NCBI GenBank assembly: GCA_910576775.1
Contig: CAJTJV010000005.1
Span: 37,795 to 101,794, forward strand
Direction: 5' to 3'
Length of the DNA stretch: 64,000 nt
Source of the DNA: an uncultured Muribaculaceae bacterium
Lineage (GTDB): Bacteria; Bacteroidota; Bacteroidia; Bacteroidales; Muribaculaceae
The notes beneath the pieces were generated by a model. The model worked only from the letters and a program-made list of their open reading frames with translations, was not told the DNA's origin and ran no database searches. Each line of letters starts with the position of its first letter. The stretch's first letter is position 1. This document shows, piece by piece, positions 29,699 through 40,788 of the stretch. The translations under genes and the position numbers were made by a program.

Positions 29699-30481
29699 AT
29701 GGATGAACGTTTTGTATCGATAAATCCTGATGCCAGAATTGCAGAGGATGTAGTCATCGGACCTTTTACAACAATCGCAGAGAATGTTGAGATAGGTCCC
29801 GGATGCCGGATTGGCAGTAATGTGACGATTCTTCCGGGCAGTCGTCTCGGCTCCGGTGTTATAGTACACTCCGGAGCTGTCATAGGCGGAATCCCTCAGG
29901 ATTTGAAATTTCGAGGCGAGAATACTCTCGCAATCATCGGTGACGGTACGGTGCTTAGAGAATGTGTCACAGTCAACAGAGGAACAGCGGCAAAAGGACA
30001 GACTGTAGTGGGTCGCAATTGTCTTGTCATGGCATACAGCCACATCGCCCATGACTGCATTATACACGACAATGTGATTATAAGCAATGCAAGTCAGCTT
30101 GCCGGCGAGGTGGAGGTGGATGATAGTGCCATTATCGGTGGCGGAAGTCTTATTCATCAGTTCTGTCATATTGGCGCGCATATCATGATGCAGGGCGGTG
30201 CGCTCGTCAATAAGGATGTACCTCCGTTCGTCAAGGCTGCGCGTGAGCCTCTTAGCTATACAGGTATCAATGTAATAGGTCTGCGTCGACGCGGATATTC
30301 TGCCGATAAGATTGCTGAGATTGAAGAAATTTACCGTCTGATATATAATAGCGGGCGTAATATCACTGAGGCTGTGGAATATGTCGCTCAGACTATGCCG
30401 CAGACTGATGAACGCGATTTGATTCTTGATTTTATACGCAAGGCAGATCGTGGTATCATACGTTGCTACAGCGGTGTATAA
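29699..30481 (+). CDS. lpxA: UDP-N-acetylglucosamine acyltransferase
   Basis: A 260-residue LpxA homologue performing the first acylation of lipid A synthesis. The hexapeptide beta-helix fills residues 1-190 with GAVIGGIPQDLKFRGE and YSHIAHDCIIHDNVIISNASQLAGEV (catalytic His), then the helical C-terminal domain with RGYSADKIAEIEEIYRLIYNSG. It starts 12 bases after the lpxC-fabZ stop and ends 12 bases before the RNase P RNA. Confidence 0.95.
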   Translation: MDERFVSINPDARIAEDVVIGPFTTIAENVEIGPGCRIGSNVTILPGSRLGSGVIVHSGAVIGGIPQDLKFRGENTLAIIGDGTVLRECVTVNRGTAAKGQTVVGRNCLVMAYSHIAHDCIIHDNVIISNASQLAGEVEVDDSAIIGGGSLIHQFCHIGAHIMMQGGALVNKDVPPFVKAAREPLSYTGINVIGLRRRGYSADKIAEIEEIYRLIYNSGRNITEAVEYVAQTMPQTDERDLILDFIRKADRGIIRCYSGV

Positions 30482-30493
30482 ATAGAAAAACAT

Positions 30494-30860
30494 AAGCATG
30501 GCCGGAGGGTCCGTCGCTGATGTCATTTATAAGGCATTGGAGGAAAGTCCGGGCAACACAGGGCACCATATTTCCTAACGGGAAGCTATCGGTAACGGTA
30601 GAGTAGTGTGACAGAAAATTACCGCCGGTGTTTTCGGGCGCCGGTAAGGGTGAAAAGGCGAGGTAAGAGCTCACCGGGCGCAACGGCGACATTGCGTGCC
30701 GCACACCTTATGGGTTGCAAGGTCAAGTATACCGGCAGATAAGGGCTGCCCGCTCTTTGCCGGGGGGTAGACTGCGTCAGATAAATGACGGACGGTTGAA
30801 AGTAACTCCTTGGGGAAAGTGCTTCGACTACATAACCCGGCTTACACTTCGACCATGCTT
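30494..30860 (+). ncRNA. rnpB: RNase P RNA
   Basis: The sequence contains the conserved bacterial RNase P core elements in order: GGAGGAAAGTCCGGGC near the 5' end, GTAAGAGCTCACCG in the middle, GGGGGGTAGACTGCGTCAGA and, near the 3' end, ACATAACCCGGCTTAC. The two ends pair as helix P1 (AAGCATGG at 30494-30501 with CCATGCTT at 30853-30860) and a T-run follows, so transcription probably ends at about 30864. The catalytic RNA trims tRNA 5' leaders. Confidence 0.93.
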
Positions 30861-30879
30861 TTTTAATTTATATTCAACT

Positions 30880-31323
30880 ATGCCTCAGAAAAATGAATGG
30901 TTCACTGTGCCGGCGGCAGGCGAGAACGGAAAAACAGTGATAGTAACAGGTCGGCTTGATGTGGAGGATTACCGCAGCCGAGAACGCAACTCTATACGTG
31001 TGGAGGTGTCGATGTCTTATAAACCCGCGGGCGAGTTCGGGTTTCCTGACGATGAAACGGCAAAGCTCCTTGAAGAAGCTACGGAAGCCATGCAGAAAGC
31101 GCTGAAGGGTAACAAGGCTGCTCTGATGACAGGAATATTTACCGGTGCAGGGCGCCGCGACTGGGTGTTCTATACTTTCAGCACCGATGTATTTGGTTCG
31201 TTCCTGAATCGTGCGCTTGCCGATTTACCAGTCCTTCCGCTTGAGATTTATGCGGAAAACGACCCGGAATGGGCCGCTTACGACGAAATGATTTCTGTGG
31301 CAGGCGACGTTACTGCGGAGTAA
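30880..31323 (+). CDS. DUF695-like protein of unknown function
   Basis: A 147-residue soluble protein. The frame is open further upstream, but that part lies inside rnpB, so the ATG at 30880 (20 bases after rnpB) is the sensible start. The sequence (NEWFTVPAAGENGKTVIVTGRLD, then GIFTGAGRRDWVFYTFSTDVF and ENDPEWAAYDEM) resembles DUF695 domains. No catalytic residues are known for that family. There is no signal peptide. Confidence 0.7.
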   Translation: MPQKNEWFTVPAAGENGKTVIVTGRLDVEDYRSRERNSIRVEVSMSYKPAGEFGFPDDETAKLLEEATEAMQKALKGNKAALMTGIFTGAGRRDWVFYTFSTDVFGSFLNRALADLPVLPLEIYAENDPEWAAYDEMISVAGDVTAE

Positions 31324-31389
31324 TTATTTGTCTTTCAGTGTTTTCGTAGGGATTGTGTTACAGTTTTATTAAATAGACGCGCGGATTAG

Positions 31390-33072
<1,683 letters not shown>

Positions 33073-33097
33073 AATCTCAACGCATAATCAATAATAT

Positions 33098-35158
33098 ATG
33101 GATAAGAATACACTCACAGGCCTGCTGCTGATGGGACTCGTTTTTTTCGGTTTTATCTGGTGGTCGCAATCTAATGCCGAGAACCAGGCGGCCGAATATC
33201 AGAAAAACGAAGAAACAGCATCTATCAAGGCTCGCGAAGATGCCAATGCTCCTTTGTCGGTCGACAGTGCTGCAATCGCGGATGCTGTTCGTGCCGTGGG
33301 CGAACAGGACGGAAGAACATACAGGTTCAGTGATGGCGAGCTAAATTTGGAACTCGACAGTGTAAACGGCCTTTCAGGTGCATACAGCGAAGGTGGTATG
33401 ACGGTAAATATTAACGAATTTCTCAACGGCACAGCTCCTCTTACAAGCAAGCAACGCAAGAATGCAAATTCGGCACTCCGCAAACTTGTTGACAATGCTG
33501 TGAAATACGAAGGTTTTGCCCGCTACCTCGGAGGTGAGAATAAGGAGACCGTGCTTGAAAACGAACTTGTAAAAGTTACTCTTTCGAGCCGCGGAGCCAT
33601 GGTGAGTCAGGTGGAGCTAAAAAAATATAAGACAGAAAGGACTAAAGACCCTTCCAATATCCTGCTGTTCCGTGGCGATAACGATGGTTATGGTTTTAAA
33701 TTCAATACCTCTGACCAACGAATAGATACCCGCGAGTTTAATTTTAAAACAAAAGTTGAACCTGACAGCAGCGTGCTGATGTACATTGAGCCTGCTCCGG
33801 GGGCATTCTGGGGAATACGTTACAAACTTAATCCCGGTGGTTATAACTTGTCGATGCAGGTTGAACAGTCAGGCATGGCTTCGGTATTGCCGGGGAATAC
33901 ATCTTCGCTGGAATTCGAGTGGAACCAAAAGATGGGACGCAATGAAGTCGGTCGTACTTTTGAAGAAAGGAATTCCGGTATTTTCTATAAGTTTGTCGGT
34001 GAAGGCGTTGACGAACTCGATGCAAATAAAGATGACAGTGAATCGCTTAACGGCCGTGTTCGTTGGGTGTCGTTCAAGAATCAGTTCTTTTCGAGTGTAA
34101 TCATAGCCCGCGATGCTTTCACATCCGCTGAAATTAAAAGCGAGATTCTTAAAGATGAGGATTATCTCAAAAAGCTTTCAATGTCGTCAACTGTTGCCTA
34201 TACGGTAGCCGACGGCACTGCCGCTAACTTTGATTTCTATTTCGGGCCTAATGACTATCCTATTCTTTCGAATCTTGACGAAGATCTCGGTTATGACGAG
34301 GGGCTTTCTCTTACTCGTCTTATTCCACTTGGGTGGTCCCTTTTCCGCTGGATAAACACAATTATAGTAATTCCGGTATTTACCTTCCTCGGTGGGTTTA
34401 TCAGCAATTATGGTCTGATTATTTTCCTATTGACTCTTTTTATCAAGCTTATCATCTTCCCATTCACCTACAAGAGCTTCAAGAGTCAGGCAAAAATGCG
34501 AGTTCTTGCTCCGGAAATCAAGGAAATCAATGATAAATATTCCGCACCGGAGGAGATGGCACGTCGTCAGCAGGAGACAATGGCTCTTTACAGCCGTGTG
34601 GGTGCGAGTCCCTTCTCCGGTTGTCTGCCGATGCTGCTTCAGATGCCTGTTCTTATCGCGATGTTCTCGTTCTTCCCGTCGGCTATCGAGCTTCGCGGCC
34701 AGTCTTTCCTTTGGGCGCATGATCTTTCTGCTCCCGACTACGTGCTGACTTTGCCGTTCTCAATACCATTCTATGGCAGTCATGTTAGTCTTTTCTGCTT
34801 ACTGATGACGATAATCAACATCGTATATATGAATGTCAGCATGCAGAGCCAGCCGCAGAGCAGCGGTATGCCCGGTATGAAGGTGATGCAGTATCTCATG
34901 CCTGTGATGTTCCTCTTTATATTCAATGATTATGCGGCCGGTCTAAGTTATTACTACCTGCTGTCGCTTCTTATCACTATCATACAGACTTATATTTTCC
35001 GTCATGTGATAGATGAAAAGAAAGTTCGGGCACAGCTTATGGAAAATGCCCGCAAACCACGTAAGAAGAGCGGATTTATGGCTCGTCTCGAAGAAGCTCA
35101 GAAGCAGGCTCTCGCAGCCCAGCGAGCTCAGCAGAAACAGCAGCAACGTCGCCGCTGA
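33098..35158 (+). CDS. yidC: Membrane protein insertase YidC
   Basis: A 686-residue YidC of the long Gram-negative form. It has an N-terminal membrane anchor (LTGLLLMGLVFFGFIWW), a large periplasmic domain (about 60-390), then the conserved insertase core with five membrane segments: GWSLFRWINTIIVIPVF, FTYKSFKSQAKMRVLAPEI, GASPFSGCLPMLLQMPVLIAMF and MPVMFLFIFNDYAAGLSYYYL. The basic, Gln-rich tail (KQQQRRR) likely binds ribosomes. It follows pyrG by 25 bases and is probably co-transcribed. Confidence 0.96.
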   Translation: MDKNTLTGLLLMGLVFFGFIWWSQSNAENQAAEYQKNEETASIKAREDANAPLSVDSAAIADAVRAVGEQDGRTYRFSDGELNLELDSVNGLSGAYSEGGMTVNINEFLNGTAPLTSKQRKNANSALRKLVDNAVKYEGFARYLGGENKETVLENELVKVTLSSRGAMVSQVELKKYKTERTKDPSNILLFRGDNDGYGFKFNTSDQRIDTREFNFKTKVEPDSSVLMYIEPAPGAFWGIRYKLNPGGYNLSMQVEQSGMASVLPGNTSSLEFEWNQKMGRNEVGRTFEERNSGIFYKFVGEGVDELDANKDDSESLNGRVRWVSFKNQFFSSVIIARDAFTSAEIKSEILKDEDYLKKLSMSSTVAYTVADGTAANFDFYFGPNDYPILSNLDEDLGYDEGLSLTRLIPLGWSLFRWINTIIVIPVFTFLGGFISNYGLIIFLLTLFIKLIIFPFTYKSFKSQAKMRVLAPEIKEINDKYSAPEEMARRQQETMALYSRVGASPFSGCLPMLLQMPVLIAMFSFFPSAIELRGQSFLWAHDLSAPDYVLTLPFSIPFYGSHVSLFCLLMTIINIVYMNVSMQSQPQSSGMPGMKVMQYLMPVMFLFIFNDYAAGLSYYYLLSLLITIIQTYIFRHVIDEKKVRAQLMENARKPRKKSGFMARLEEAQKQALAAQRAQQKQQQRRR

Positions 35159-35194
35159 TTATACCGTCTGTTTAGAGACGTCCAAAGAATAGTT

Positions 35195-35237
35195 GCATCC
35201 CGAATGCCGGCATGGTAATTTCGGGGTGCTGTTTTTT
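35195..35237 (+). terminator. Terminator of pyrG-yidC
   Basis: A 10-base stem (GCATCCCGAA at 35195-35204 with TTCGGGGTGC at 35220-35229, one G-T pair) is followed by TGTTTTTTG. Confidence 0.7.
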
Positions 35238-35264
35238 GATATTGGATTAAATAGTAAAAAATAA

Positions 35265-35292
35265 GGCCACGGCATCATGCTATGCCGTAGCC
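35265..35292 (-). terminator. Terminator of folE
   Basis: An 11-base stem with one mismatch (35265-35275 with 35282-35292) is followed on the minus strand by TTATTTTTTAC. It ends the minus-strand run from the SPOR-domain gene through folE. Confidence 0.7.
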
Positions 35293-35315
35293 GGAATTGT
35301 TTTGTAAGTTTTCGG

Positions 35316-35897
35316 CTAACGAAGAGTGGAGAGGTATTCGGCGCGGAGTGCGGAGTCTTCGAAGAGACCGCAGTAGTGCATGGTTGTGGTAGATGCATCC
35401 TGTTTTTCGACACCTCGCATCTTCATGCAAAGATGTTCTCCTGTGCAGACTACCATGACTCCTTTGGCTCCGACTTCTTTGCTGACCTCATCGCATATCT
35501 GGGCGGTGAAGCGTTCCTGTACCTGCAGGCGGCGTGCATATACGTCCACGATACGTGCGAGCTTGCTGAGCCCGACTATTTTGTTGTCCGGAATATATGC
35601 AATTGAGACTTTACCGAAGAATGGGAGTATATGATGCTCGCACATCGAATAGAATTCGATGTTGTTGACGGATACTATATTGGAGCCTTCATGCTCGAAA
35701 AGAGCCTGATTTATGATTGCATCGGGATTGTTCCGGTAGCCGGATGTTGCATGCCACAACGCTTTTGCGGCACGTACCGGGGTTTTTTCAAGCCCCTCCC
35801 TTGTGACGTCCTCGCCAAGGAGTCCGATTATTTCGTGTATGTGAGCTGCAATCTTTTCGATGCGCTGCTGTTCGGATAGTTCTTCCATTGTTTTCAA
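35316..35897 (-). CDS. folE: GTP cyclohydrolase I
   Basis: A 193-residue enzyme of the first folate/pterin step. The zinc and substrate motifs are present: [39 protein letters not shown] and [14 protein letters not shown]. The length is that of the bacterial homodecamer subunit. Its start overlaps the SPOR-domain gene by 4 bases. Confidence 0.96.
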   Translation of the reverse strand: MKTMEELSEQQRIEKIAAHIHEIIGLLGEDVTREGLEKTPVRAAKALWHATSGYRNNPDAIINQALFEHEGSNIVSVNNIEFYSMCEHHILPFFGKVSIAYIPDNKIVGLSKLARIVDVYARRLQVQERFTAQICDEVSKEVGAKGVMVVCTGEHLCMKMRGVEKQDASTTTMHYCGLFEDSALRAEYLSTLR

Positions 35898-36388
35898 TCG
35901 AAGATATTAATTTTATCGCGTACGATACGCATGTAAGCGGCCAAAGAAGGGAATGCTTGGCGAAGTTCCGCAAGGACGGCTTCCGCCTCCGCTCTGTTTC
36001 GGAAATCACCAGCCTTGACTCGCCAGTAAGGTGAATTGAAGCTTATATATGAACGGATTTGAGGAAATTCGTTGTGCATCCTGGCATTATAAGCTTCTGC
36101 CTGTCGTCGTGCGGTGAGTGGATTGTTGTCCTCGAAAATCTGTACACGGTATCCACTGCGCGAATGCTGTGACGACTGCTCGGAAACGCCGGCAGCAGCA
36201 GTATCAATTTCGGTCGAGTGTGCCGATGCTTCCGGCCGAGTACGCAACAGACTGTCAAGAGCCGCCGGCTGATGGATTTTTATTGTACCCCCCGACTCGA
36301 TAGCGGTCACAATACTCTGAGACTCCTGAGAAAGAGTTGCAAACGATATTGTGGAGAATAGAACTGATATGAGGACTTTGGCTGTCAT
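35894..36388 (-). CDS. Secreted SPOR-domain protein
   Basis: A 164-residue protein with a signal peptide ([20 protein letters not shown]) and a C-terminal SPOR domain (about 85-160: [23 protein letters not shown], then [23 protein letters not shown]). SPOR domains bind denuded peptidoglycan at division sites. The middle 50 residues are low-complexity linker. It is the upstream gene of folE. Confidence 0.85.
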   Translation of the reverse strand: MTAKVLISVLFSTISFATLSQESQSIVTAIESGGTIKIHQPAALDSLLRTRPEASAHSTEIDTAAAGVSEQSSQHSRSGYRVQIFEDNNPLTARRQAEAYNARMHNEFPQIRSYISFNSPYWRVKAGDFRNRAEAEAVLAELRQAFPSLAAYMRIVRDKINIFD

Positions 36389-36405
36389 TTGTTTTAAAGA
36401 AAATA

Positions 36406-36429
36406 CCCGGCCGCCTGAATGCGGCCGGG
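36406..36429 (-). terminator. Terminator of tpiA
   Basis: A perfect 9-base GC stem (CCCGGCCGC and GCGGCCGGG, 6-base loop) is followed on the minus strand by TATTTTCTTT. Confidence 0.75.
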
Positions 36430-36451
36430 ATTATTCTGTCGGAAATCGGAA

Positions 36452-37207
36452 TCAGAATGCTTTGACGATGCCCATGAAATCAGCGCATTTGAGGGAAGCG
36501 CCACCGATAAGGCCACCGTCTACGTCGGGCTTTGCGAATAGCTCGGCTGCGTTTGAGGGCTTGCAGCTGCCGCCGTAGAGTATCGAGCAGTTGTCTGCAA
36601 CTTCCTTGCCATATTTGCCGGCGATTACGTTACGGATATGAGCGTGCATGTCCTCTGCCTGTTCGGCAGTAGCGGTTTTGCCGGTACCGATAGCCCATAC
36701 GGGTTCGTAGGCGAGGATGATTTTGCCGAAATCTTCAGCGGAGAGGTTGAAGAGACCTTCTTCTACCTGGGCGGCAACAACCTGGTTGAAAGTGCCGTTC
36801 TCACGTTCTTCAAGAACCTCACCGATGCAGAAAATTGGGGTAAGACCGTTGGCGAGTGCAAGAGCCACTTTTTCGCGGAGGCTTTCGTTAGTCTCTCCGT
36901 AGTATTGGCGGCGTTCGCTATGGCCGAGGATAACATATTTGGCACCAGTCGAAGCTACCATGGCAGCGGAAACTTCGCCGGTATATGCGCCGGAAACGTG
37001 GTTCGCGCAGTTTTCGGCGCCAAGACCGAGAACGGTCTGGTCGATAGCGTCAGCAACGGGTACGAGGTGAGTAAAAGGAGTGCAGATTACGACGTCGCAA
37101 TTTGCCTTGAAGCCTTTGAGAGCTTCGTTCATTTCTTTTGCAAGGGCAACACCTTCGGAAACGGTGGTATTCATTTTCCAGTTGCCTGCAACGATGTTCT
37201 TTCTCAT
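36452..37207 (-). CDS. tpiA: Triosephosphate isomerase
   Basis: A 251-residue glycolytic enzyme. The active-site elements are present: GNWKMN (Lys), [10 protein letters not shown] (His) and [20 protein letters not shown] (Glu). I use the ATG at 37207 ([13 protein letters not shown]), not the open frame upstream, because the promoter lies in that upstream stretch and this gives the family length. Confidence 0.96.
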   Translation of the reverse strand: MRKNIVAGNWKMNTTVSEGVALAKEMNEALKGFKANCDVVICTPFTHLVPVADAIDQTVLGLGAENCANHVSGAYTGEVSAAMVASTGAKYVILGHSERRQYYGETNESLREKVALALANGLTPIFCIGEVLEERENGTFNQVVAAQVEEGLFNLSAEDFGKIILAYEPVWAIGTGKTATAEQAEDMHAHIRNVIAGKYGKEVADNCSILYGGSCKPSNAAELFAKPDVDGGLIGGASLKCADFMGIVKAF

Positions 37208-37247
37208 TGTTGTGAATATGTTACGTTGATTGAATGCTTTCGGAGTG

Positions 37248-37280
37248 CAAAGATACGAATAAGTAGAGTGCAAAAGCAAA
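37248..37280 (-). promoter_or_regulatory. Promoter of tpiA
   Basis: On the minus strand TTTG (37277-37280), 21 bases, TATCTTTG (37248-37255): a near-perfect -33/-7 pair about 41 bases before the start codon. Confidence 0.65.
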
Positions 37281-37337
37281 TTTATTTGATATTTGCCGAG
37301 TGTGAGTATCTTCGTGTTTTCGCAAAGATACGAAATT

Positions 37338-38564
37338 TTATTTAGTTCTTTTTATAAAGAGACGCAAGATTTTCGGGGACTGTCCAAGCAAATAGACAAT
37401 CAACATGCCCAGAATATACGACAAGGCAATTATTCCGTGGTAAAAGCCGCTGTCGGGTGCTTTCATTGATTCGATGTCGGCTATCTCTTCTGTTGGCATA
37501 GAACCGATTGTCCGTTTCCATTTGATTATGCCATTCTCTGTGTAGACAAGCGCTTCGGGGCCACGGACAAGCTGCTGAAGGCTTACGGGATCGGTGGTAT
37601 ATACGTCAAACAGCGGGCGGCACCAGTCTTTCCAATTGGCGAGACGCTTGCTGTTGTTGCCGACTATGGCTATCATTTCAATTCCGTTTTTGGTACAATA
37701 ATCGTATAGCCGGTTTATGTAATGTGCGAAGGTAAGATAGTGCATTCCAGGTTCGGGTACAATCAGAAAAAGCTGTTTAGAACCCGTGGAAACTATATCT
37801 GCCGACACGTCGTAGCCGTCTTCATCACGAACTGCAATACCTCCGTCGAATGATATCTCGTCTGTTATATCGTTTTCTACGAATACCCATGTGGAATCGG
37901 GAAGACTATCAAGTGTAAAATGTTTTATAATTCCGTTTTTTTCGTAAGCAAATTTTTCTTCGTCGGAATGCTGTCCGCTTTTGAAAATTGTAGTTCCAGT
38001 CTTATATGGACGGAAATCTACAAGTGGTTGTATCTGGTAACCGGCAAGAGCCAATATTAAAGGGAACGCCTGAGACAAGGTGATCGCAATCCATTGGATT
38101 GGTGCCGGATATAAGCCGGACACTTTTGGATTGTATATCAGCAGAAAAATAATAAGAGCCGTAAGGAGTATGTTCTTTCCGAATGTAATCCAGTTGGAAA
38201 TAATCAGGAAATCGCCGAAACAGCCGCAGTCGGCAACCGGATCGTATATGGCGATATATAGTGTAAGGGGGAGCATAACGGCCATCATGGCTGCTGCCGT
38301 AATGATGGCAAAACGCTTCAGGGCACCCACTGCGGTAAGAATGCCGGTGCAGAATTCAATGCATGACAAAGCAATGCATGATGTCACGATGGTCTCATGG
38401 GGAATGGAGAGATGCCATACGTTGAGGTATTCGCTTACTTTAATAGCAAATCCCCAGGGGTCAATCGCCTTGGCCCAACCTGAGACTATAAATGTCGCTC
38501 CTACAATTAAACGGGCAACCCAAACTGCGATATGTAGTAAGTGTGCCTTATGTTCAGGCTTCAT
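37338..38564 (-). CDS. DoxX/MauE-type membrane protein with periplasmic C-terminal domain
   Basis: A 408-residue membrane protein. The first four helices (about 10-150) carry the DoxX/MauE pattern [22 protein letters not shown] and the cysteine motif DCGCFGD. A second membrane region and a roughly 200-residue soluble domain follow, with a final helix near the C-terminus. The soluble part has [18 protein letters not shown] and looks thioredoxin-like without a CxxC motif. MauE-type proteins are linked to disulfide chemistry. It overlaps the DUF1599 gene by 11 bases. Confidence 0.75.
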   Translation of the reverse strand: MKPEHKAHLLHIAVWVARLIVGATFIVSGWAKAIDPWGFAIKVSEYLNVWHLSIPHETIVTSCIALSCIEFCTGILTAVGALKRFAIITAAAMMAVMLPLTLYIAIYDPVADCGCFGDFLIISNWITFGKNILLTALIIFLLIYNPKVSGLYPAPIQWIAITLSQAFPLILALAGYQIQPLVDFRPYKTGTTIFKSGQHSDEEKFAYEKNGIIKHFTLDSLPDSTWVFVENDITDEISFDGGIAVRDEDGYDVSADIVSTGSKQLFLIVPEPGMHYLTFAHYINRLYDYCTKNGIEMIAIVGNNSKRLANWKDWCRPLFDVYTTDPVSLQQLVRGPEALVYTENGIIKWKRTIGSMPTEEIADIESMKAPDSGFYHGIIALSYILGMLIVYLLGQSPKILRLFIKRTK

Positions 38565-39102
38565 GAGTGAGTTTTATTATGGCAAATATGGCATAGTTTA
38601 CCATATCGAAATAGTTGGCGTCGATGCCTTCGCTCACTTCTGTATGGCCTTTGTGGTCTTCGATTTCTTTTGTACGTTCAATCTTTGCCAGGATAAGGTC
38701 GACAAAAGAAAGGATACGCATAAGCCGCCATGCTTCATCATAGTCATGATTTTTGGCTTCCATAAGAGTTTTTGCTTCGGTGGCTATGCTGTCGTATAGT
38801 TTCAGGGCTTCGTCGGATTTCATGTCTTTTGAATCGGTAAATCCTTTGCGGAATTGAATAATGCCGATGATTCCGTAGTTTACAATACCCATGAATTCGG
38901 GCAAAATGCCTTCGTCGACAGCAGCGTTACCTTTTGTCTGTAAAGTACGGATGCGGCGTGCTTTAATGAAAAGCTGGTCGGTGATAGCTTCCGGACGCAT
39001 TATGCGCCAGGATGGACCGTAGTCTCCGAGTTTTGCAGCATATATTTTGCGGCATATTGCCAACGCTTCGGAATATTCTTTATCAGTGTTTGTATCAGAC
39101 AT
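38554..39102 (-). CDS. DUF1599 domain protein
   Basis: A 182-residue soluble protein with two copies of a nucleotide-pyrophosphatase-like helical unit: EALAICRKIYAAKLGDYGPSWRIMRPEAITDQLFIKARRI, then LYDSIATEAKTLMEAKNHDYDEAWRLMRILSFVDLILAKIERTKEIE. Both match the DUF1599 pattern. The start is the internal ATG at 39102 (MSDTNTDKEY), because the upstream codons encode an unlikely hydrophobic leader. Its conserved pairing with the DoxX-like gene is typical in Bacteroidales, but the function is unknown. Confidence 0.8.
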   Translation of the reverse strand: MSDTNTDKEYSEALAICRKIYAAKLGDYGPSWRIMRPEAITDQLFIKARRIRTLQTKGNAAVDEGILPEFMGIVNYGIIGIIQFRKGFTDSKDMKSDEALKLYDSIATEAKTLMEAKNHDYDEAWRLMRILSFVDLILAKIERTKEIEDHKGHTEVSEGIDANYFDMVNYAIFAIIKLTHEA

Positions 39103-39169
39103 GGTTCTAACTATTTTGCACAAAATTACGAAAAAAATACATAACATCTGCGAGCTGTATGGCGTTTTG

Positions 39170-39727
39170 TTAATTTGTTGGTACCCCGGTCTGTCCCTGC
39201 ATGGCCTTATCCATCATGTTTGCTATGTTCACGGCGTCGGAGCCGGTAGCAGCAAAGCCTTTCTGCTGTGCCAGCAGGTTATTCATAGCCGGAAGCAGAG
39301 TCTCGATACTGGATTTTTGAGTAAGGAAGGTGGCCACTTGCTGCGCGCCGGCAAGTTGCACCTCATCGCCGATAATGCCCAATTCTTGCTGCGCGGATGC
39401 AAGGTCTTTTATTGATTGTATTTCGGCATCCGAGGCATCCATGCGTTGGCGCATTACTGTCTCAAGCTGAGTCTCGGCTTGCTTCTGGATGGTGTATGCA
39501 TTAGATAAATCTTTGCATAAATTTGAGAGTTCAGAGACTGACTTATTTACCGAGTCAAAACTAGTGGCCAACGCTGAGAAATTAATTCTGTTTTTTTTAA
39601 ATTTATCAAATTCCTTTACTGTTGCCCCGATAACTTTGCGAAAAGATTCGGCGTCGGCGGTTATTGATTTGAAGCCACCACCGACATCTTCAACTTTATA
39701 TTTTATAGTTACAGCCGCATTCGACAT
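39170..39727 (-). pseudogene. Truncated phage tail tape-measure protein
   Basis: A 185-residue fragment resembling the N-terminus of a tape-measure protein: VTIKYKVEDVGGGFKSITADAESFRKVI, then coiled coil, then AQQELGIIGDEVQLAGAQQVATFLTQKSSIETLLPAMNNLLAQQKG. Full-length tape-measure proteins run to many hundreds of residues with membrane-active segments. Here the frame stops abruptly after GQTGVPTN, so it is a broken remnant. Confidence 0.65.
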
Positions 39728-39742
39728 CTTTTTACGTTTTTA

Positions 39743-39775
39743 TTTGCTTATTTGTAGAAATATTATTATGTTTGC
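39743..39775 (+). promoter_or_regulatory. Consensus promoter of a 52-residue membrane protein gene
   Basis: TTTG (39743-39746), 20 bases, TATGTTTG (39767-39774) is a full Bacteroidetes promoter. The predicted transcript would start only about 10 bases before the ATG at 39793. Confidence 0.65.
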
Positions 39776-39792
39776 GCTGTTAAAATATGTGC

Positions 39793-39951
39793 ATGAAGGC
39801 TCTATATATTATATTCATAGTTTTTGGAGGACTGATATTAAGCTTTATTAATCCTTTGATAGGGTGTGTGATGGGGGTGATAACAGGAATTATATTGGCA
39901 ATAGTATTTGTTCGCTATATATTAGAGCCCGAAGAAGATAAAGACTCTTGA
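39793..39951 (+). CDS. Small single- or double-pass membrane protein (52 residues)
   Basis: An open frame encodes 52 residues beginning MKALYIIFIVFGGLILSFI, with two hydrophobic stretches (about 4-20 and 22-41), a basic RY and an acidic tail (EPEEDKDS). The features favouring a real gene are its consensus promoter, its orientation against both neighbouring phage fragments and the non-random hydrophobic/acidic layout. It could also start 6 bases earlier at an in-frame ATG. No homologue is recognised. Confidence 0.5.
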   Translation: MKALYIIFIVFGGLILSFINPLIGCVMGVITGIILAIVFVRYILEPEEDKDS

Positions 39952-39963
39952 GCGTTAGTTTTT

Positions 39964-40608
39964 CTAGACGCTTCCTGCAAGTTTCTCAAATCTCCTTTTT
40001 CTCTCATCCGCATTAAGCTCGGCTTTCTCGTGCCGGGCTTTGTTTTTGCCTTTTCCGTTGGCGTCCCATGGCAGGGGCAGAAGCTGGCGCGGCGTGAGTT
40101 TGCGCTTCACGTGAGGCTGTATGCAGATAGCTGCCAGAGTCCGGGTTCTTTCCCAATCGGAATGCTCCGCGTCATCTCTGCTTTGGCGCCAGGCTCCGTA
40201 GATTGCATCGACCTCGTCGAAATCGAGAATGCAGAATTCGGCGTACGACATGCCGATGCAACCTACGAATACACCTAACAGCTCAAGGATTTTCAGACTT
40301 TCGCCTTCTTTTTTTACGTTGGCGGTCTCATCGGCGTCACCGGCTATTGCGCGCGTCCATTCGTTGAGGTCGTCGACGTCGATATTGTCGGCGAAATCCA
40401 TCAGCGAGCCGGCAAACGGGAATTCGACTCCTTCACGCGTGCAGGCTCCGAGAATGCAGCACCACAGCCAGGTACAGATATCGGTGAAGCTTTCGGCATC
40501 GAGCTGCGAGAGCTCGCGTCCCGTCTCCTTGCGGAAGCGGAGCATAGCCCCGGCTGTAGGGTAGCAGGGGTATGCCTTTCCGTTGATATTGATAGTCTGC
40601 TTCTTCAT
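39964..40608 (-). CDS. Phage tail-assembly-chaperone-like protein
   Basis: A 214-residue protein starting MKKQTININGKAYPCYPTAGAMLRFRKETGRE, the layout of phage tail assembly chaperones that follow the major tail protein. It has an acidic middle part and a basic tail (KRKLTPRQLLPLPWDANGKGKNKARHEKAE). The C-terminal region resembles the frameshift partner that phages append to this chaperone. It lies directly downstream of a structural-protein remnant and is the only apparently intact gene of the prophage scar. Confidence 0.6.
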   Translation of the reverse strand: MKKQTININGKAYPCYPTAGAMLRFRKETGRELSQLDAESFTDICTWLWCCILGACTREGVEFPFAGSLMDFADNIDVDDLNEWTRAIAGDADETANVKKEGESLKILELLGVFVGCIGMSYAEFCILDFDEVDAIYGAWRQSRDDAEHSDWERTRTLAAICIQPHVKRKLTPRQLLPLPWDANGKGKNKARHEKAELNADERKRRFEKLAGSV

Positions 40609-40610
40609 GG

Positions 40611-40709
40611 TTAAGCTCCGGCAGTTTCAGGAATCTCGGTAATGGCATTATACTGGATTTCGGCGGAGATGGAGACTCCCAAACCGACGACGCAGGGCTG
40701 CTTGAATGT
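40611..40709 (-). pseudogene. C-terminal scrap of a phage structural (tail) protein
   Basis: The last 32 codons of a protein survive (TFKQPCVVGLGVSISAEI, then QYNAITEIPETAGA and stop), with no start and with a stop codon just upstream in frame. The position immediately before the tail-assembly-like gene suggests the major tail protein. The deletion edge lies close to the bioA promoter. Confidence 0.5.
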
Positions 40710-40738
40710 TTATGAGTTAGGCATTGGAGAAAAATGCG

Positions 40739-40747
40739 TAAATTTGC
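40739..40747 (+). promoter_or_regulatory. -7 element of the bioA operon
   Basis: TAAATTTGC is a perfect -7 box about 42 bases before the bioA ATG. No good -33 is seen at the right distance. Confidence 0.45.
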
Positions 40748-40757
40748 AGTAAAAATA

Positions 40758-40777
40758 CCGGTTATCTATAGAACCGG
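40758..40777 (+). promoter_or_regulatory. Hairpin in the bioA 5' leader
   Basis: CCGGTT and AACCGG flank an 8-base loop between the predicted transcription start and bioA. It could be an operator or RNA hairpin; it does not match the usual biotin-repressor half-sites well. Confidence 0.35.
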
Positions 40778-40788
40778 AAGATATTGAT

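Larger units (their letters stand above)
39170..40709 (-). mobile_element. Decayed prophage remnant
   Basis: Three minus-strand pieces in normal tail-gene order (structural protein tail, tail-assembly-like protein, N-terminus of a tape-measure protein) survive between DUF1599 and bioA. No integrase, capsid or lysis gene is present. A plus-strand micro-gene interrupts the middle. Confidence 0.65.

Noticed and set aside
29093..30526. 477-codon open frame on the minus strand across lpxC-fabZ and lpxA
   Set aside because: It is antisense to two clear lipid A genes and has no recognisable motif.
30715..30879. Upstream extension of the DUF695-like gene
   Set aside because: The extension lies within the RNase P RNA; conserved RNA elements explain the sequence.
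40751..40780. Biotin-repressor operator before bioA
   Set aside because: The hairpin CCGGTT/AACCGG does not have the half-site sequence or spacing known for BirA/BioR operators; kept only as an unassigned hairpin.
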